Assembly (NCBI RefSeq): GCF_002387245.1
Contig: NZ_DGLD01000014.1
Location: forward strand, 62,001 to 126,000
Length of the DNA: 64,000 nt
From: Brevundimonas sp. UBA4553
GTDB lineage: Bacteria > Pseudomonadota > Alphaproteobacteria > Caulobacterales > Caulobacteraceae
Direction: 5' to 3'
A model generated the notes under the pieces. That model made no database searches. It worked only from the letters and a program-made list of their open reading frames with translations, and was not told the origin of the DNA. Positions 25,123-34,080 of this stretch are shown one piece after another (position 1 is the stretch's first letter; every line of letters begins with the position of its first letter). The position numbers and the translations under genes are program-made.

Positions 25123-25151
25123 TAGATAGGATCGCCAAATCCTATTTGCAA
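25123..25151 (-). promoter_or_regulatory. Pirin promoter with palindromic operator in the spacer
   Basis: On the minus strand TTGCAA (-35, 25151-25146) and TATCTA (-10, 25128-25123) are 17 bases apart. The spacer carries the inverted repeat ATAGGAT-N6-ATCCTAT (25126-25145). Binding there would block or distort the promoter. It lies 35 bases upstream of the pirin ATG. Confidence 0.55.
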
Positions 25152-25173
25152 CTGTCTTGGTTTCAGTTTGCTG

Positions 25174-26259
25174 TCAGCCCATCTGCGCCCGGTGGCGCAG
25201 CATGGCGTCGGCCAGGACGATGGCGGCCATGGCCTCGACCACGGGCACGCCGCGCAGGGCGACGCAGGGGTCGTGACGGCCCTTGGTGCGCAGATCGACC
25301 TCGGCACCGTCGCGGTTGATGGTCTGGCGCAGGGTCAGGATAGAGGAGGTGGGCTTGAACGCCACGCGGGCCGTCAGCGGCTGGCCGGTAGAAATGCCGC
25401 CCAGGACGCCGCCCGCCTTGTTCGACAGGAAGACCGGCAGACCATCGTCGCCCAGGCGCATTTCGTCGGCGTTGTCCTCGCCCGTCAGTTCGGCGGCGCC
25501 GAAGCCCGCGCCGATTTCGACGCCCTTGACCGCGTTGATAGACATCAGGCCCGAGGCCAGTTCGGCGTCCAGCTTGGCGTAGAGAGGCGCGCCCCAGCCA
25601 GCGGGAACGCCCGTGACCTCCAGCGCTACGACGGCGCCGATGGAGGAGCCGGCCTTGCGCACGCTGTCGAGGTATTCCTCCCACGCGGGGACAACGTCGG
25701 CGGAGGCGGCGAACAAGGCGTTGTCATAGACGGCATCGAAGTCGAGGGCTTCGTCGGCGATGCGGTGCGGGCCCAGTTGGACCACACCGGCGCGGATGCG
25801 GATGGTCTCACCCAAGACCTTGCGGGCCACGGCGCCCGCCGCCACGCGGCTGGCTGTTTCGCGGGCGGACGAGCGCCCGCCGCCGCGGTGATCGCGGACG
25901 CCATACTTGGCCTGATAGGCGAAGTCGGCGTGGCCGGGGCGAAAGGCGCGGGCGATCTCGCCGTAGTCCTTGGAGCGCTGGTCGGTGTTCTCGATCATCA
26001 GACTGATCGGCGTGCCGGTGGTGACCGGGCCGTTGCCGTCGTCGAAGACGCCGGACAGGATGCGGACCTGATCGGCCTCCTGCCGCTGGGTGACGAAGCG
26101 GCTGCCGCCGGGCTTCCTCAGGTCGAGCAGGGGCTGGATGTCGGCCTCGGTCAGCGGGATCAGCGGCGGGCAGCCGTCGACGACGCAGCCGATCGCCGGG
26201 CCGTGGCTTTCGCCCCAGGTGGTGACGCGGAACAGATGACCGAAGGTATTGTGCGACAT
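25174..26259 (-). CDS. aroC: Chorismate synthase
   Basis: AroC makes chorismate from EPSP using reduced FMN, the last step of the shikimate pathway. The 361-residue protein has the three family signatures: GESHGPAIGCVVDGCPP at the N-terminus, GGGRSSARETASRVAAG with the RSSARETA core, and RPTSSI-equivalent FKPTSSILTLRQT near residue 300, with the C-terminal KGRHDPCVALR. Its ATG is 10 bases after the stop of the J-like gene, so the two are likely cotranscribed. Confidence 0.96.
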   Translation of the reverse strand: MSHNTFGHLFRVTTWGESHGPAIGCVVDGCPPLIPLTEADIQPLLDLRKPGGSRFVTQRQEADQVRILSGVFDDGNGPVTTGTPISLMIENTDQRSKDYGEIARAFRPGHADFAYQAKYGVRDHRGGGRSSARETASRVAAGAVARKVLGETIRIRAGVVQLGPHRIADEALDFDAVYDNALFAASADVVPAWEEYLDSVRKAGSSIGAVVALEVTGVPAGWGAPLYAKLDAELASGLMSINAVKGVEIGAGFGAAELTGEDNADEMRLGDDGLPVFLSNKAGGVLGGISTGQPLTARVAFKPTSSILTLRQTINRDGAEVDLRTKGRHDPCVALRGVPVVEAMAAIVLADAMLRHRAQMG

Positions 26260-26269
26260 GAAATACGGC

Positions 26270-26998
26270 TTAGGCCGCGATGCGCTCTGGCGTCCAGACC
26301 CGCGTGAAGCGAAGCAGCAGGTCTTCGGCCGCCGAGGGCAGGTCGGCCGAGGCCTCCAGCTTGACGAACAGGTCGCCGGCGGGGCGGCTGCCGCGTGCGG
26401 GCAGGCCCAGGCCCTTGAGGCGCAGACGCACCGGCTCGACCATGTCGGGCACCAGCCAGGACGAGCGCAGACCGGCGTGGGTCATGATCTCGATGCGACC
26501 GCCGTCGTCCATCATGCGCTGCGGCACCGCCCAGGACATGAACAGATCGCCGCCGAGCACCGACAGGCCGTCGGCGGGCCGGATCAGGACGGGCAGGAAG
26601 AGGTCGGCTCCCTCGGCGCCGCCGCGCTTCAACCGGATCTTGTCGCCCGTGCGGACGCCGGGCGGGGCGTGGACCAGAAGAACGCGGGCGCCGACCGCGA
26701 CGCGAACGCAACCGCCGCTGATCGCCTGCATCGGCGTCAGGGTCAGAAGCGGCGCGGGCGCGGGCGGCTGAACGAAAGGTCTTGCGTTCGTGGGGGCGGG
26801 CAGGGCCAGGGTCTGCGCCTGCAGCAGACGATAGGCGGCGATGACGCGGCGGAAGGTCTCGGCGTCGCCGCCGGGCAGGTCCGGCCGCGCCGTCTTGACC
26901 GCAGCTCGGAACGCCGCCCTCAGGCTGTCGCCGCCGACGGCGCCGGTCAGACCCAGCAGGGTCCGGGCGTTTTGGAGGGTGAGAGCGTCCGCGCACAT
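26270..26998 (-). CDS. DnaJ-like protein with RPD in place of HPD
   Basis: A 242-residue protein. The first 75 residues look like a J domain (LRAAFRAAVKTARPDLPGGD, FRRVIAAYRLL), but the invariant HPD reads RPD. Residues 85-240 resemble the DnaJ C-terminal substrate-binding region (ISGGCVRVAVGARVLLVHAPPGVRTGD), without a zinc finger. HPD is needed to stimulate DnaK, so this may not act as a standard co-chaperone. I use ATG 26998 (GAGG 9 bases upstream) rather than a TTG three codons earlier. It lies directly upstream of aroC. Confidence 0.75.
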   Translation of the reverse strand: MCADALTLQNARTLLGLTGAVGGDSLRAAFRAAVKTARPDLPGGDAETFRRVIAAYRLLQAQTLALPAPTNARPFVQPPAPAPLLTLTPMQAISGGCVRVAVGARVLLVHAPPGVRTGDKIRLKRGGAEGADLFLPVLIRPADGLSVLGGDLFMSWAVPQRMMDDGGRIEIMTHAGLRSSWLVPDMVEPVRLRLKGLGLPARGSRPAGDLFVKLEASADLPSAAEDLLLRFTRVWTPERIAA

Positions 26999-27153
26999 GG
27001 TCGCCAACCTCGACCGGATATGGTCAAGACCGGGTTAACCCTGGGGCGTTTGGCGCAAATGACACGGCCGAAAATCTGCACGGTGAAGCTTGATGTCGCG
27101 GGTTAGTCCACACCTGATGACGTAGAGGAAATGCGGGTGTAGAGATTCGCGCC

Positions 27154-27816
27154 ATGACCCAGTCCGTGATCCCGCCCAGCCCCTCCGTTGAGGATTACGC
27201 CGCCCAACTGGCGGCCAACGGCGACGAGAGCATCTTCCAGCGCGACGATCCCTTCGCCCTGTTTGTCGACTGGCTTCAGGCGGCCAAGGCGTCGGAGCCG
27301 AACGACGCCAACGCCATGACGCTGGCCACAGTCGACGCGGACGGCCTGCCGGATGCGCGCATGGTCTTGCTGAAGGATGTCGACGCGCGGGGCTTCACCT
27401 TCTTCTCCAACCAGGAAAGCGCCAAGGGCGAGCAGTTGTGGGCGCATCCCTCAGCCGCCTTGCTCTTCCACTGGAAGAGCCTGCGCCGACAGGTCCGTAT
27501 TCGCGGCGTTGTTGAAGCGGTGTCGGAGGCGGAAGCAGACGCCTATTTCGCCAGTCGGGCCCGTGAAAGCCGCATCGGCGCCTGGGCGTCGGATCAGTCG
27601 CGCCCGCTGGAAAGCCGAGCCGTTCTGGAAACGCGGGTGGCCGAGCAGACGGCGGGCTTCGCGGATCGGGACGTGCCTCGGCCTGATCGCTGGACCGGCT
27701 GGCGGGTAACGCCGCAGCAGATCGAATTCTGGCGTGATCGGCCGTTCCGGCTGCACGATCGCCTTCGCTTTGATCTTCAGGGCGGGGCCTGGACGCGGAC
27801 ACGCCTCTGGCCCTGA
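27154..27816 (+). CDS. pdxH: Pyridoxamine/pyridoxine 5'-phosphate oxidase
   Basis: PdxH oxidises pyridoxamine- or pyridoxine-phosphate to PLP using FMN and oxygen. The 220-residue protein has the FMN-binding core (NAMTLATVDADGLPDARMVLLKD, quoted in part: NAMTLATVDADGLPDARMV; FFSNQESAKG; ALLFHWKSLRRQVRI) and the C-terminal signature QIEFWRDRPFRLHDRLRF. The partial PNPOx C-terminal dimer region is present and length is normal. It is divergent from the J-like gene by about 155 bases and ends one base before the convergent TetR stop. Confidence 0.96.
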   Translation: MTQSVIPPSPSVEDYAAQLAANGDESIFQRDDPFALFVDWLQAAKASEPNDANAMTLATVDADGLPDARMVLLKDVDARGFTFFSNQESAKGEQLWAHPSAALLFHWKSLRRQVRIRGVVEAVSEAEADAYFASRARESRIGAWASDQSRPLESRAVLETRVAEQTAGFADRDVPRPDRWTGWRVTPQQIEFWRDRPFRLHDRLRFDLQGGAWTRTRLWP

Positions 27817-28431
27817 TCAGGCGGCGTAGCGCGCCAGGAAGGTTTCAACGGCCTCTTCCGCGATGGCGCGCGGCGTTCGTTCAGACACGACGTCCCCCCC
27901 GGTGACCAGGGGAACGAAGAAGACGGGGTGCTCGACCATCCCCATCAACTGGCCCGCCGCCCATGAGGGCTTGCTGACCTTCATCTGGCCCTCGGCGGTC
28001 ATTTCGCTGAGCATGCTCATCAGCACGGCGCCGAAGTCGTTCCGGCCGCGTTCGAAAAAGTGCATGGCGATCGCCTCGAAGCGCGGCCGCTCGGCCAGAA
28101 CCAGGCGGAAGACCGAACGCACGAAGCTATCGCTCATGAACTCGGCATAGGCGCCGATGAAGGCGTTCAACCGTTCGCGAGGCGTTCCTGACGCCACGGT
28201 GACGGCGCCCATGTGGCGGGCGAAGTCTTCCGACGCGTCGTTGATCACGGCTTCGAACAACACGGCCTTGCTGTCGAAGAAGGCGTAGAGCGTGGCCGTC
28301 GAGACGCCGGCTTCCCGAGCGATCGGCTCCATTCGGGTGCCGGCGTATCCCTCGTTGATGAAGTGCGACCGCGCCTGCCGCACGATGGCGGCGCGTCTAG
28401 GGTCGTCAAGCTCGTGGACCAAGGCGGTCAT
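27817..28431 (-). CDS. TetR/AcrR-family transcriptional regulator
   Basis: A 204-residue protein. The N-terminal HTH is AARSHFINEGYAGTRMEPIAREAGVSTATLYAFFDSK in pattern (key part GVSTATLYAFFDSK), followed by an all-helical ligand domain of AefR type. Such repressors usually control neighbouring or distant transport and catabolic genes. Its own neighbours (pdxH, uridine kinase) are not obvious targets. Stops of pdxH and this gene abut at 27816/27817. Confidence 0.9.
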   Translation of the reverse strand: MTALVHELDDPRRAAIVRQARSHFINEGYAGTRMEPIAREAGVSTATLYAFFDSKAVLFEAVINDASEDFARHMGAVTVASGTPRERLNAFIGAYAEFMSDSFVRSVFRLVLAERPRFEAIAMHFFERGRNDFGAVLMSMLSEMTAEGQMKVSKPSWAAGQLMGMVEHPVFFVPLVTGGDVVSERTPRAIAEEAVETFLARYAA

Positions 28432-28518
28432 CGGTGGATACCCCGAAAGCGTAGGGTGACCGTGCCTTCAAATTGCCGTCTTTGCAAGGGGTAACGAGGT
28501 TCTGCGACCCGAAATCAA

Positions 28519-29163
28519 CTAATGATGCCAAGCGGCTAGGAGTGGATGGGCCAGAACCGGAGCGGCCAGACGGATGACCGCCTGCGGATCTTCCAGCCGA
28601 ACCGCCGCCGTCGCGTCGGCGACGATGAAGTCGGCGTGGGTGCGGGAGGGCTCGGTCAGACGCTCATGTCCTGGCCGCACCGTCAGAAGGTATTGGTGGA
28701 TCACGGATTCCGCCGTACGGCCGCGCTCCGTCTGATCGCGCAGCAGGCGTCGGATGAACCGGATGTCGGCGGGGGTGTCGACGAAGACCTTGATGTCGAA
28801 CAGGGCGGTCAGGGCCGGGGTGCACAGCACATGGGTGCCCTCAAGGATCACCACTTCGGCCGCAGGGATCGGCTCTCCGCCCGGATCGCGACCGTGATGA
28901 ATGAAGGAATATAGTGGCGCGACGACAGGTCGGCCCGCCTTCAGTTCGGTCAGGTGTTCAATCAGCAGGCCATGATCGCGCGCGGCTACGTCGTCGAAGT
29001 CGTGGGTGTCCGCGTCGAACCCGGGCACGCTTGCGGCGTCCAGATAGTAGGAGTCTTCGCGCATGAGCACCGCCACCCCGGGCGGCAGAGACGTGACCAG
29101 GGCCTCGGCCAGGGTGCTCTTGCCGGAGCCGGAGCCCCCGGTGATGGCGATCAGAATGGTCAT
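28519..29163 (-). CDS. udk: Uridine kinase-like P-loop kinase
   Basis: A 214-residue protein. Walker A is AITGGSGSGKSTLAEAL at the N-terminus. The uridine-kinase segments REDSYYLDA, HDFDDVAARD and VVILEGTHVL follow, with a lid-like RRLLRDQTERGRT. It would phosphorylate uridine/cytidine to the monophosphate in pyrimidine salvage. Length is normal for Udk, but phosphoribulokinase-type relatives cannot be excluded. The 87 bases between it and the TetR start hold no clear signal. Confidence 0.85.
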   Translation of the reverse strand: MTILIAITGGSGSGKSTLAEALVTSLPPGVAVLMREDSYYLDAASVPGFDADTHDFDDVAARDHGLLIEHLTELKAGRPVVAPLYSFIHHGRDPGGEPIPAAEVVILEGTHVLCTPALTALFDIKVFVDTPADIRFIRRLLRDQTERGRTAESVIHQYLLTVRPGHERLTEPSRTHADFIVADATAAVRLEDPQAVIRLAAPVLAHPLLAAWHH

Positions 29164-29376
29164 GGGCGGTCTCCGTGCGGCGGCAGCGCCTTCTAGGCCG
29201 CTCGTGCGCGATTGACCATGTCGCCGGCATCACCGGGGTGTCATGGCGCAGGGACGTCGGAACGCGCCGAGGTCCTGCGACCTTGTTTCCCTAACGGCAC
29301 GTTGCTTATCGCCGTTCACCTAGATAGCGTCGCTGAAAAGCGCCACGTTCTAGAGGGCGCAACACGAGGGAATGCG

Positions 29377-31008
29377 ATGCTGGGTTTGATGCAGGACTGG
29401 CCGCTGACGGTCGACAAGATTCTCGATCACGCCAGGAACTGGCACCCGAACCGCGAGGTCGTGACGCGATCGGTCGAGGGGCCGATCGAGCGCACGACCT
29501 ATGGCGCCATCCACGGGCGGGCCAAGCGGGTGTCGAACGCGCTGAAGGCCTGGGGCGTGCAGCCTGGCGATCGCATCGCCACCTTGGCTTGGAATACCTC
29601 CGACCACATCGAGACCTGGTACGGCATCATGGGCATCGGCGCCGTGTGCCACACCCTGAACCCGCGCCTGTTCCCGGAGCAACTGGTCTACATCATCAAT
29701 CATGCGGGCGACCGCATCATCTTCGTCGACCTGACCTTCGTGCCGCTGCTCGACGCCATTCTGCAGCACTGTCCGTCGGTCGAACGCGTGGTGATCATGA
29801 CCGACGCCGACCATATGCCGCAGACGAAGCTGCCGGTCGTCGAGTGCTATGAAAGCGTGCTGGAGCAGTCGTCCGAGGACATCGAGTGGGGCGGCTTCGA
29901 CGAGCAGACCGCCTGCGGCCTCTGCTACACCTCGGGCACGACGGGAAACCCCAAGGGCGTCCTGTATTCGCACCGTTCGAACTTCATCCATACCCTGCTG
30001 GGCCTGCAGTCGACGGTTCTCGGGGCCACGCCGAAGGAAGTCATCCTGCCGGTCGTTCCGATGTTCCACGCCAACGCCTGGGGCATCGCGTTCGGCGGAC
30101 CGGCGGCGGGATCCAAGCTGGTCATGCCCGGTGCGCGCATGGATGGCCCGGCCATCTATGAACTGCTGGAGACCGAAGGGGTCACCTTCTCGGCCGCCGT
30201 CCCCACGGTCTGGCAGGGTCTGCTGAACCACCTGCGCGAGAACAAGCTGAAGCTGTCGACCGTGACCCGTGTGCTGATCGGCGGCGCGGCGGTGCCCGAG
30301 AGCATGATCCGCGCCTTCCATGACGAGTTCGGCGTCGAGGTGCTGCAGGGCTGGGGCATGACCGAGACCTCGCCCATCGGCACTCTGTCCAACATGACGC
30401 CCGAACTGGCCGCCCTGCCGTTCGAGGAGCAACTGAAGTGGCGGGTCAAGCAAGGCACGCCGCCTCTGGGCGTCGAGCTGAAGCTGAAGAACTACGCCGG
30501 TCAGGAGATGCCGCACGACGGCTCGACCTACGGCCGCCTGATGATCAAGGGCCCGACCATCGCCCGCGCCTATTTCCGCGACGAAGGCGGCGAGATCCTG
30601 GACAACGAGGGCTTCTTCGACACGGGCGACGTCTCGACCATCGACGACCACGGCTTCATGCAGATCACTGATCGGGCCAAGGACGTCATCAAGTCTGGCG
30701 GCGAGTGGATCAGCTCCATCGAGATCGAGAACCTGGCCGTCGGCCACCCCAAGGTCGCGCTGGCCGCCGTTATCGGCTCGGCGCACCCGAAATGGGATGA
30801 GCGGCCGGTCCTGCTGATCAAGCTGAAAGAGGGCGAGACCGAGGACAAGCAGGAGCACCTCGACTTCCTGGTTGGCAAGATCGCCAAGTGGTGGATGCCC
30901 GACGACGTGGTCTTCCTGGCGGACATTCCGCTGGGCGCGACGGGCAAGATCGACAAGAAGCTGCTGCGCGAGCAGATGAAGGATTACCGTCTGCCGACCG
31001 CAGGCTGA
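29377..31008 (+). CDS. Fatty-acid--CoA ligase, AlkK-like
   Basis: A 543-residue ANL enzyme that activates a fatty acid to its acyl-CoA through an acyl-AMP. The AMP-binding P-loop is CYTSGTTGNPKGVLYSHRS near residue 187. LQGWGMTETSP and FDTGDVSTIDDHGFMQITDRAKD follow, with the catalytic C-terminal Lys in LGATGKIDKKLL. The opening MLGLMQDWPLTVDKILDHA is typical of the AlkK-type medium/long-chain branch. ATG 29377 has GAGG 8 bases upstream; an upstream in-frame start at 29212 would add an implausible leader. The 213-base gap before it holds no recognised element. Confidence 0.92.
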   Translation: MLGLMQDWPLTVDKILDHARNWHPNREVVTRSVEGPIERTTYGAIHGRAKRVSNALKAWGVQPGDRIATLAWNTSDHIETWYGIMGIGAVCHTLNPRLFPEQLVYIINHAGDRIIFVDLTFVPLLDAILQHCPSVERVVIMTDADHMPQTKLPVVECYESVLEQSSEDIEWGGFDEQTACGLCYTSGTTGNPKGVLYSHRSNFIHTLLGLQSTVLGATPKEVILPVVPMFHANAWGIAFGGPAAGSKLVMPGARMDGPAIYELLETEGVTFSAAVPTVWQGLLNHLRENKLKLSTVTRVLIGGAAVPESMIRAFHDEFGVEVLQGWGMTETSPIGTLSNMTPELAALPFEEQLKWRVKQGTPPLGVELKLKNYAGQEMPHDGSTYGRLMIKGPTIARAYFRDEGGEILDNEGFFDTGDVSTIDDHGFMQITDRAKDVIKSGGEWISSIEIENLAVGHPKVALAAVIGSAHPKWDERPVLLIKLKEGETEDKQEHLDFLVGKIAKWWMPDDVVFLADIPLGATGKIDKKLLREQMKDYRLPTAG

Positions 31009-31026
31009 TCTTTCAGGAGGAGCCGT

Positions 31027-31734
31027 ATGGCAGACCCGACCCGGACCCAGGCGCGAACGGCGGACGTTCGTCTGCGGGGGCTGACGCTGGCGGCCTTTGT
31101 GGCGCCGCTAGTGGTGCTGGCCGCCGTCTTCGGGACCCGCTTTGGCCTGTGGAGCGCCGGGTTCGGGCTGGAAGTCCTGACGCTGAAGATAGGCCGCATC
31201 CTGGCCTTCGCCGGCCTGGCGGCGGCGCTGGTCGCCGTGATTATCGCCTTGAAGGACGTCCGGCGACGGGGGCTTTACGCGGCCGTATCGCTGGCCGTAG
31301 CCGGGGCGACCGTGGCTCTGTTCCTGGTCCAGCAGCAGCGTTTTGCGGTCCCGGCGGATAACGACGTGACGACCGACCCCACCGAGGCTCCGGCCTTCTC
31401 GCGTGCGGTCCTGGCCATGCGGGGCGGGGCGGGCGCAGGAGGCGGCGGAGCCTCCGTCGCCTGCCCCGATCTTGTTTCGGTTCCGCGTCAGGTGGCGCCG
31501 GAAACGGCGGCGGCGGCGCTGTCGGCGGCGGGCTTCACCGTGCGTGGCGCCGCCCCCTTCCGGGCCGACGGCGCTCAGGAAGGGTTCTGGTTCGGCCTGA
31601 CCTACGACGCCGCCATTCGCATCCGTCCGGGGCGCACCGACGTGCGCGTGGCCCAGCGCGAGGGCGTGAGTGTGGGCGACGAGGCCTGCCGCCTGGCGCA
31701 GGCGGTGGTTCAGGGGCTGGCGCCGCAAGGTTGA
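31027..31734 (+). CDS. DUF1499-like membrane protein
   Basis: A 235-residue protein with three N-terminal helices (LTLAAFVAPLVVLAAVFG, ILAFAGLAAALVAVIIAL, LYAAVSLAVAGATVALFLV) and a C-terminal domain with the DUF1499 look (Cys-Pro near residue 140, FWFGLTYDAAIRIRPGRTDVRV). DUF1499 function is unknown. It has a strong ribosome site (AGGAGG) 18 bases after the acyl-CoA ligase stop, so the two may be cotranscribed. Confidence 0.65.
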   Translation: MADPTRTQARTADVRLRGLTLAAFVAPLVVLAAVFGTRFGLWSAGFGLEVLTLKIGRILAFAGLAAALVAVIIALKDVRRRGLYAAVSLAVAGATVALFLVQQQRFAVPADNDVTTDPTEAPAFSRAVLAMRGGAGAGGGGASVACPDLVSVPRQVAPETAAAALSAAGFTVRGAAPFRADGAQEGFWFGLTYDAAIRIRPGRTDVRVAQREGVSVGDEACRLAQAVVQGLAPQG

Positions 31735-31786
31735 CATTGCCTGGTTCAGCTACGCTCCAGTAAGGTCAGGAAAACCGGGGGGTCAG

Positions 31787-32938
31787 ATGACAGACGCAAC
31801 GCTGAATGGCGGACCGATCAACGACGGTCTGGGGCCGCTGCACGGGGTCTATCCTGTGAACGAGGAGGCGGGCGAGGTCCTGCGCTTCCAATCGACGCTG
31901 CAGCCGAAACAATTTCTGGGCCTCAGTCTGCGCTACGGCCTGCTGAACATCGTCACCCTGACCCTCTACCGGTTCTGGGGAAAGACCGAGGTGCGGCGTC
32001 GGGTCTGGCAGGGCGTGCGACTGAACGGCGACGCCTTTGAATACACCGGCCGCGGCAAGGAGCTGTTCATCGGCTTCCTGCTGGCTCTGGTGGCCCTGGG
32101 TCTGCCCATGCTGCTGGCGGTGTTCGCTATCCAGTTCGGCGGACCCGCGGCGATCGTGATCCTGTATCCGATCCTCTATCTCGGCCTGTTCTGGCTGTGG
32201 GGCTTCGGGCTCTTCACCGCCTTCCGCTACATGGCCAGCCGCACCACCTGGCGCGGCGTGCGCTTTCGGCTGGGCGGGTCGGCGCGGAGCTACGGCTTCA
32301 AGTATCTGGGCGCGATCTTCCTCAGCGGCCTGACGATGGGCTGGTTCTGGCCAGTGGCGCATCGCGGGCTGGCCGAGAAGCTGTGGGACGAGCTTCGCTT
32401 TGGCGATCGCCGCATCCGCTTTCGCATGGGGCGTGCGGAGAAGGTCAGCGTCTACGGCTGGTACGCCCTGGGCTGGATCGGCACGGCTGTCGGCTATTTC
32501 GTCTTCGTCTTCGGCATGGTCGGCCTGTTCGCCGCTCTAGGAATGCTGGACGCGCCTGCGGGGCAGGCGCCCGGGCTGGCCTTCACCCTGGGGCTTTACG
32601 GCATGATGCTGCTGCTGGCCCCGTTGTTCCTGTTGATCTGGTCGCCCTATCACGCCGCCATGCTGCGCTCGATCAGCGCCGGGGTGACGCTGGACGGGGC
32701 CGGTTTCCATCTGGATGTCCAGCCGATCCCGCTGTGGTGGCTGACGGTCTCGAACATGGCGGTCCTGATGCTGTCACTGGGCTTCCTGACGCCATGGGTT
32801 CAAGCCCGGACCGCCCACTTCATGGTGTCGCGGTTGAGTTCGGCGGGGCTGGCGCATCTGGACTTGGCGCGCCAGGCAGGCCGAGGCCCCGGCTCGGGCG
32901 AGGGTCTTGCCGACGCCTTCGGCTTCTCAGCCATCTGA
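31787..32938 (+). CDS. YjgN-like DUF898 membrane protein
   Basis: A 383-residue polytopic protein with repeated segments typical of DUF898: RFWGKTEVRRRVWQGVRLNGDAFEYTGRGKELF in pattern (key RFWGKTEVRRRVW), later FRYMASRTTWRGVRFRLGG and SPYHAAMLRSI. About eight helices. Function is unknown, but homologues often precede an M48 metalloprotease, as here (2-base gap). ATG 31787 has GGGGGG 5-10 bases upstream; a longer reading from 31670 overlaps the previous gene and lacks a site. Confidence 0.85.
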   Translation: MTDATLNGGPINDGLGPLHGVYPVNEEAGEVLRFQSTLQPKQFLGLSLRYGLLNIVTLTLYRFWGKTEVRRRVWQGVRLNGDAFEYTGRGKELFIGFLLALVALGLPMLLAVFAIQFGGPAAIVILYPILYLGLFWLWGFGLFTAFRYMASRTTWRGVRFRLGGSARSYGFKYLGAIFLSGLTMGWFWPVAHRGLAEKLWDELRFGDRRIRFRMGRAEKVSVYGWYALGWIGTAVGYFVFVFGMVGLFAALGMLDAPAGQAPGLAFTLGLYGMMLLLAPLFLLIWSPYHAAMLRSISAGVTLDGAGFHLDVQPIPLWWLTVSNMAVLMLSLGFLTPWVQARTAHFMVSRLSSAGLAHLDLARQAGRGPGSGEGLADAFGFSAI

Positions 32939-32940
32939 AC

Positions 32941-34080
32941 ATGCAGGGACGGTTTCACGACGGATTGAGCGCCAGACCCGCGACCGTCGAGGTCGAGTGG
33001 GGCGACGACGGTCTGCGCTTCGCCGCCGACGACGGCGAGCCCCGTTTCTGGCCGCGCGACGGTCTGAACGTAACACGCGAGGGCGATCAGGCCCGTCTGT
33101 CGCATCCGCTCGAGCCTGACGCCCGCCTGGTGCTGGCCGAAGCCGATTGGATCGCTCTGGGCGGATCGGTCGCGGTGGAGAAGCGGGGCCGAGCGAGGGA
33201 GACCCGGCTGGTCATCGGCTTGGCCGCGGCGGGTCTGTCGGTCACGGCCTTTGTCTTCTGGGGCGTGCCGGTATTCGCCGGACCTCTGGCGCGGGCCACG
33301 CCGATCCAGATGGAAAAGGACATGGGGCGCAGCTTCGACGCTCAGATGGGGGCGATGTTCCGCCGCTGCGAGGGCGAGGCGGGGCAGGGCGTTCTGGACG
33401 AATTGGGCACGCGACTGGCGGTCCAATCCGACACGCCTTTCGACGTCCGCGTGCGGGCGGTTGAAGCCCCCTTCGTCAACGCCTTCGCCCTGCCAGGGGG
33501 ATCCATACTGGTCACCGACGACCTGATCCGCGAGGCCGAGACGCCAGATGAACTGGCCGCCGTCGTGGCGCACGAGGTCGCCCATATCGAGAAACGCCAC
33601 GTCATGCAGGCGGTCTGGCGCAGTCTGGGCGTCGGCCTGTTGCTGGACGCCGTGGTGGGCGGCGGGACGGGGGCCGGCCAGCAGGCGGTGCTGCTGGCGG
33701 GACAGGCGACCGATCTGCGCTACGGTCGTGACGCCGAGCTGGAGGCGGATCAGCGCGGGCAGGCCCTTCTGGTGGCCGCCGGACTGTCGTCGCAGGGCAT
33801 GGCGCCCTTTTTTGAACGGATGCACGCCGAGGGCGAGGACAAGCGTTTGACGACGGCCGCCGAGTTCGTCTCTACCCACCCGGATTCCGGACGACGCGCC
33901 CAGCGGGCCAGGGATGCGGCCAAGCCGGGAGCGTCTGCTCTTTCGCCGTCCGAATGGGCGGCGGTGCGAGCCAGTTGCGGCGCAGGGTCAAAGGATCCGG
34001 TAACGCGCCTCAAGGACCGGCTGCGGCGACGCGGCGACGACGCCTCGGTCCACCAGGGCGACCAGATGCGCCAGGACTGA
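32941..34080 (+). CDS. M48-family metalloprotease, membrane-anchored
   Basis: A 379-residue protein. A short cytosolic domain precedes one helix (VIGLAAAGLSVTAFVFWGVPVFA, key part IGLAAAGLSVTAFVFWG at about 82-104), then a periplasmic M48 peptidase domain with the zinc motif VAHEVAHIEKRH (His 211, Glu 212, His 215) and the third ligand Glu in DAELEADQRG. Such proteases act in envelope quality control. It directly follows the DUF898 gene and is probably functionally linked. Its last about 30 codons overlap the convergent MBL-fold gene (33988-34080). Confidence 0.9.
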   Translation: MQGRFHDGLSARPATVEVEWGDDGLRFAADDGEPRFWPRDGLNVTREGDQARLSHPLEPDARLVLAEADWIALGGSVAVEKRGRARETRLVIGLAAAGLSVTAFVFWGVPVFAGPLARATPIQMEKDMGRSFDAQMGAMFRRCEGEAGQGVLDELGTRLAVQSDTPFDVRVRAVEAPFVNAFALPGGSILVTDDLIREAETPDELAAVVAHEVAHIEKRHVMQAVWRSLGVGLLLDAVVGGGTGAGQQAVLLAGQATDLRYGRDAELEADQRGQALLVAAGLSSQGMAPFFERMHAEGEDKRLTTAAEFVSTHPDSGRRAQRARDAAKPGASALSPSEWAAVRASCGAGSKDPVTRLKDRLRRRGDDASVHQGDQMRQD

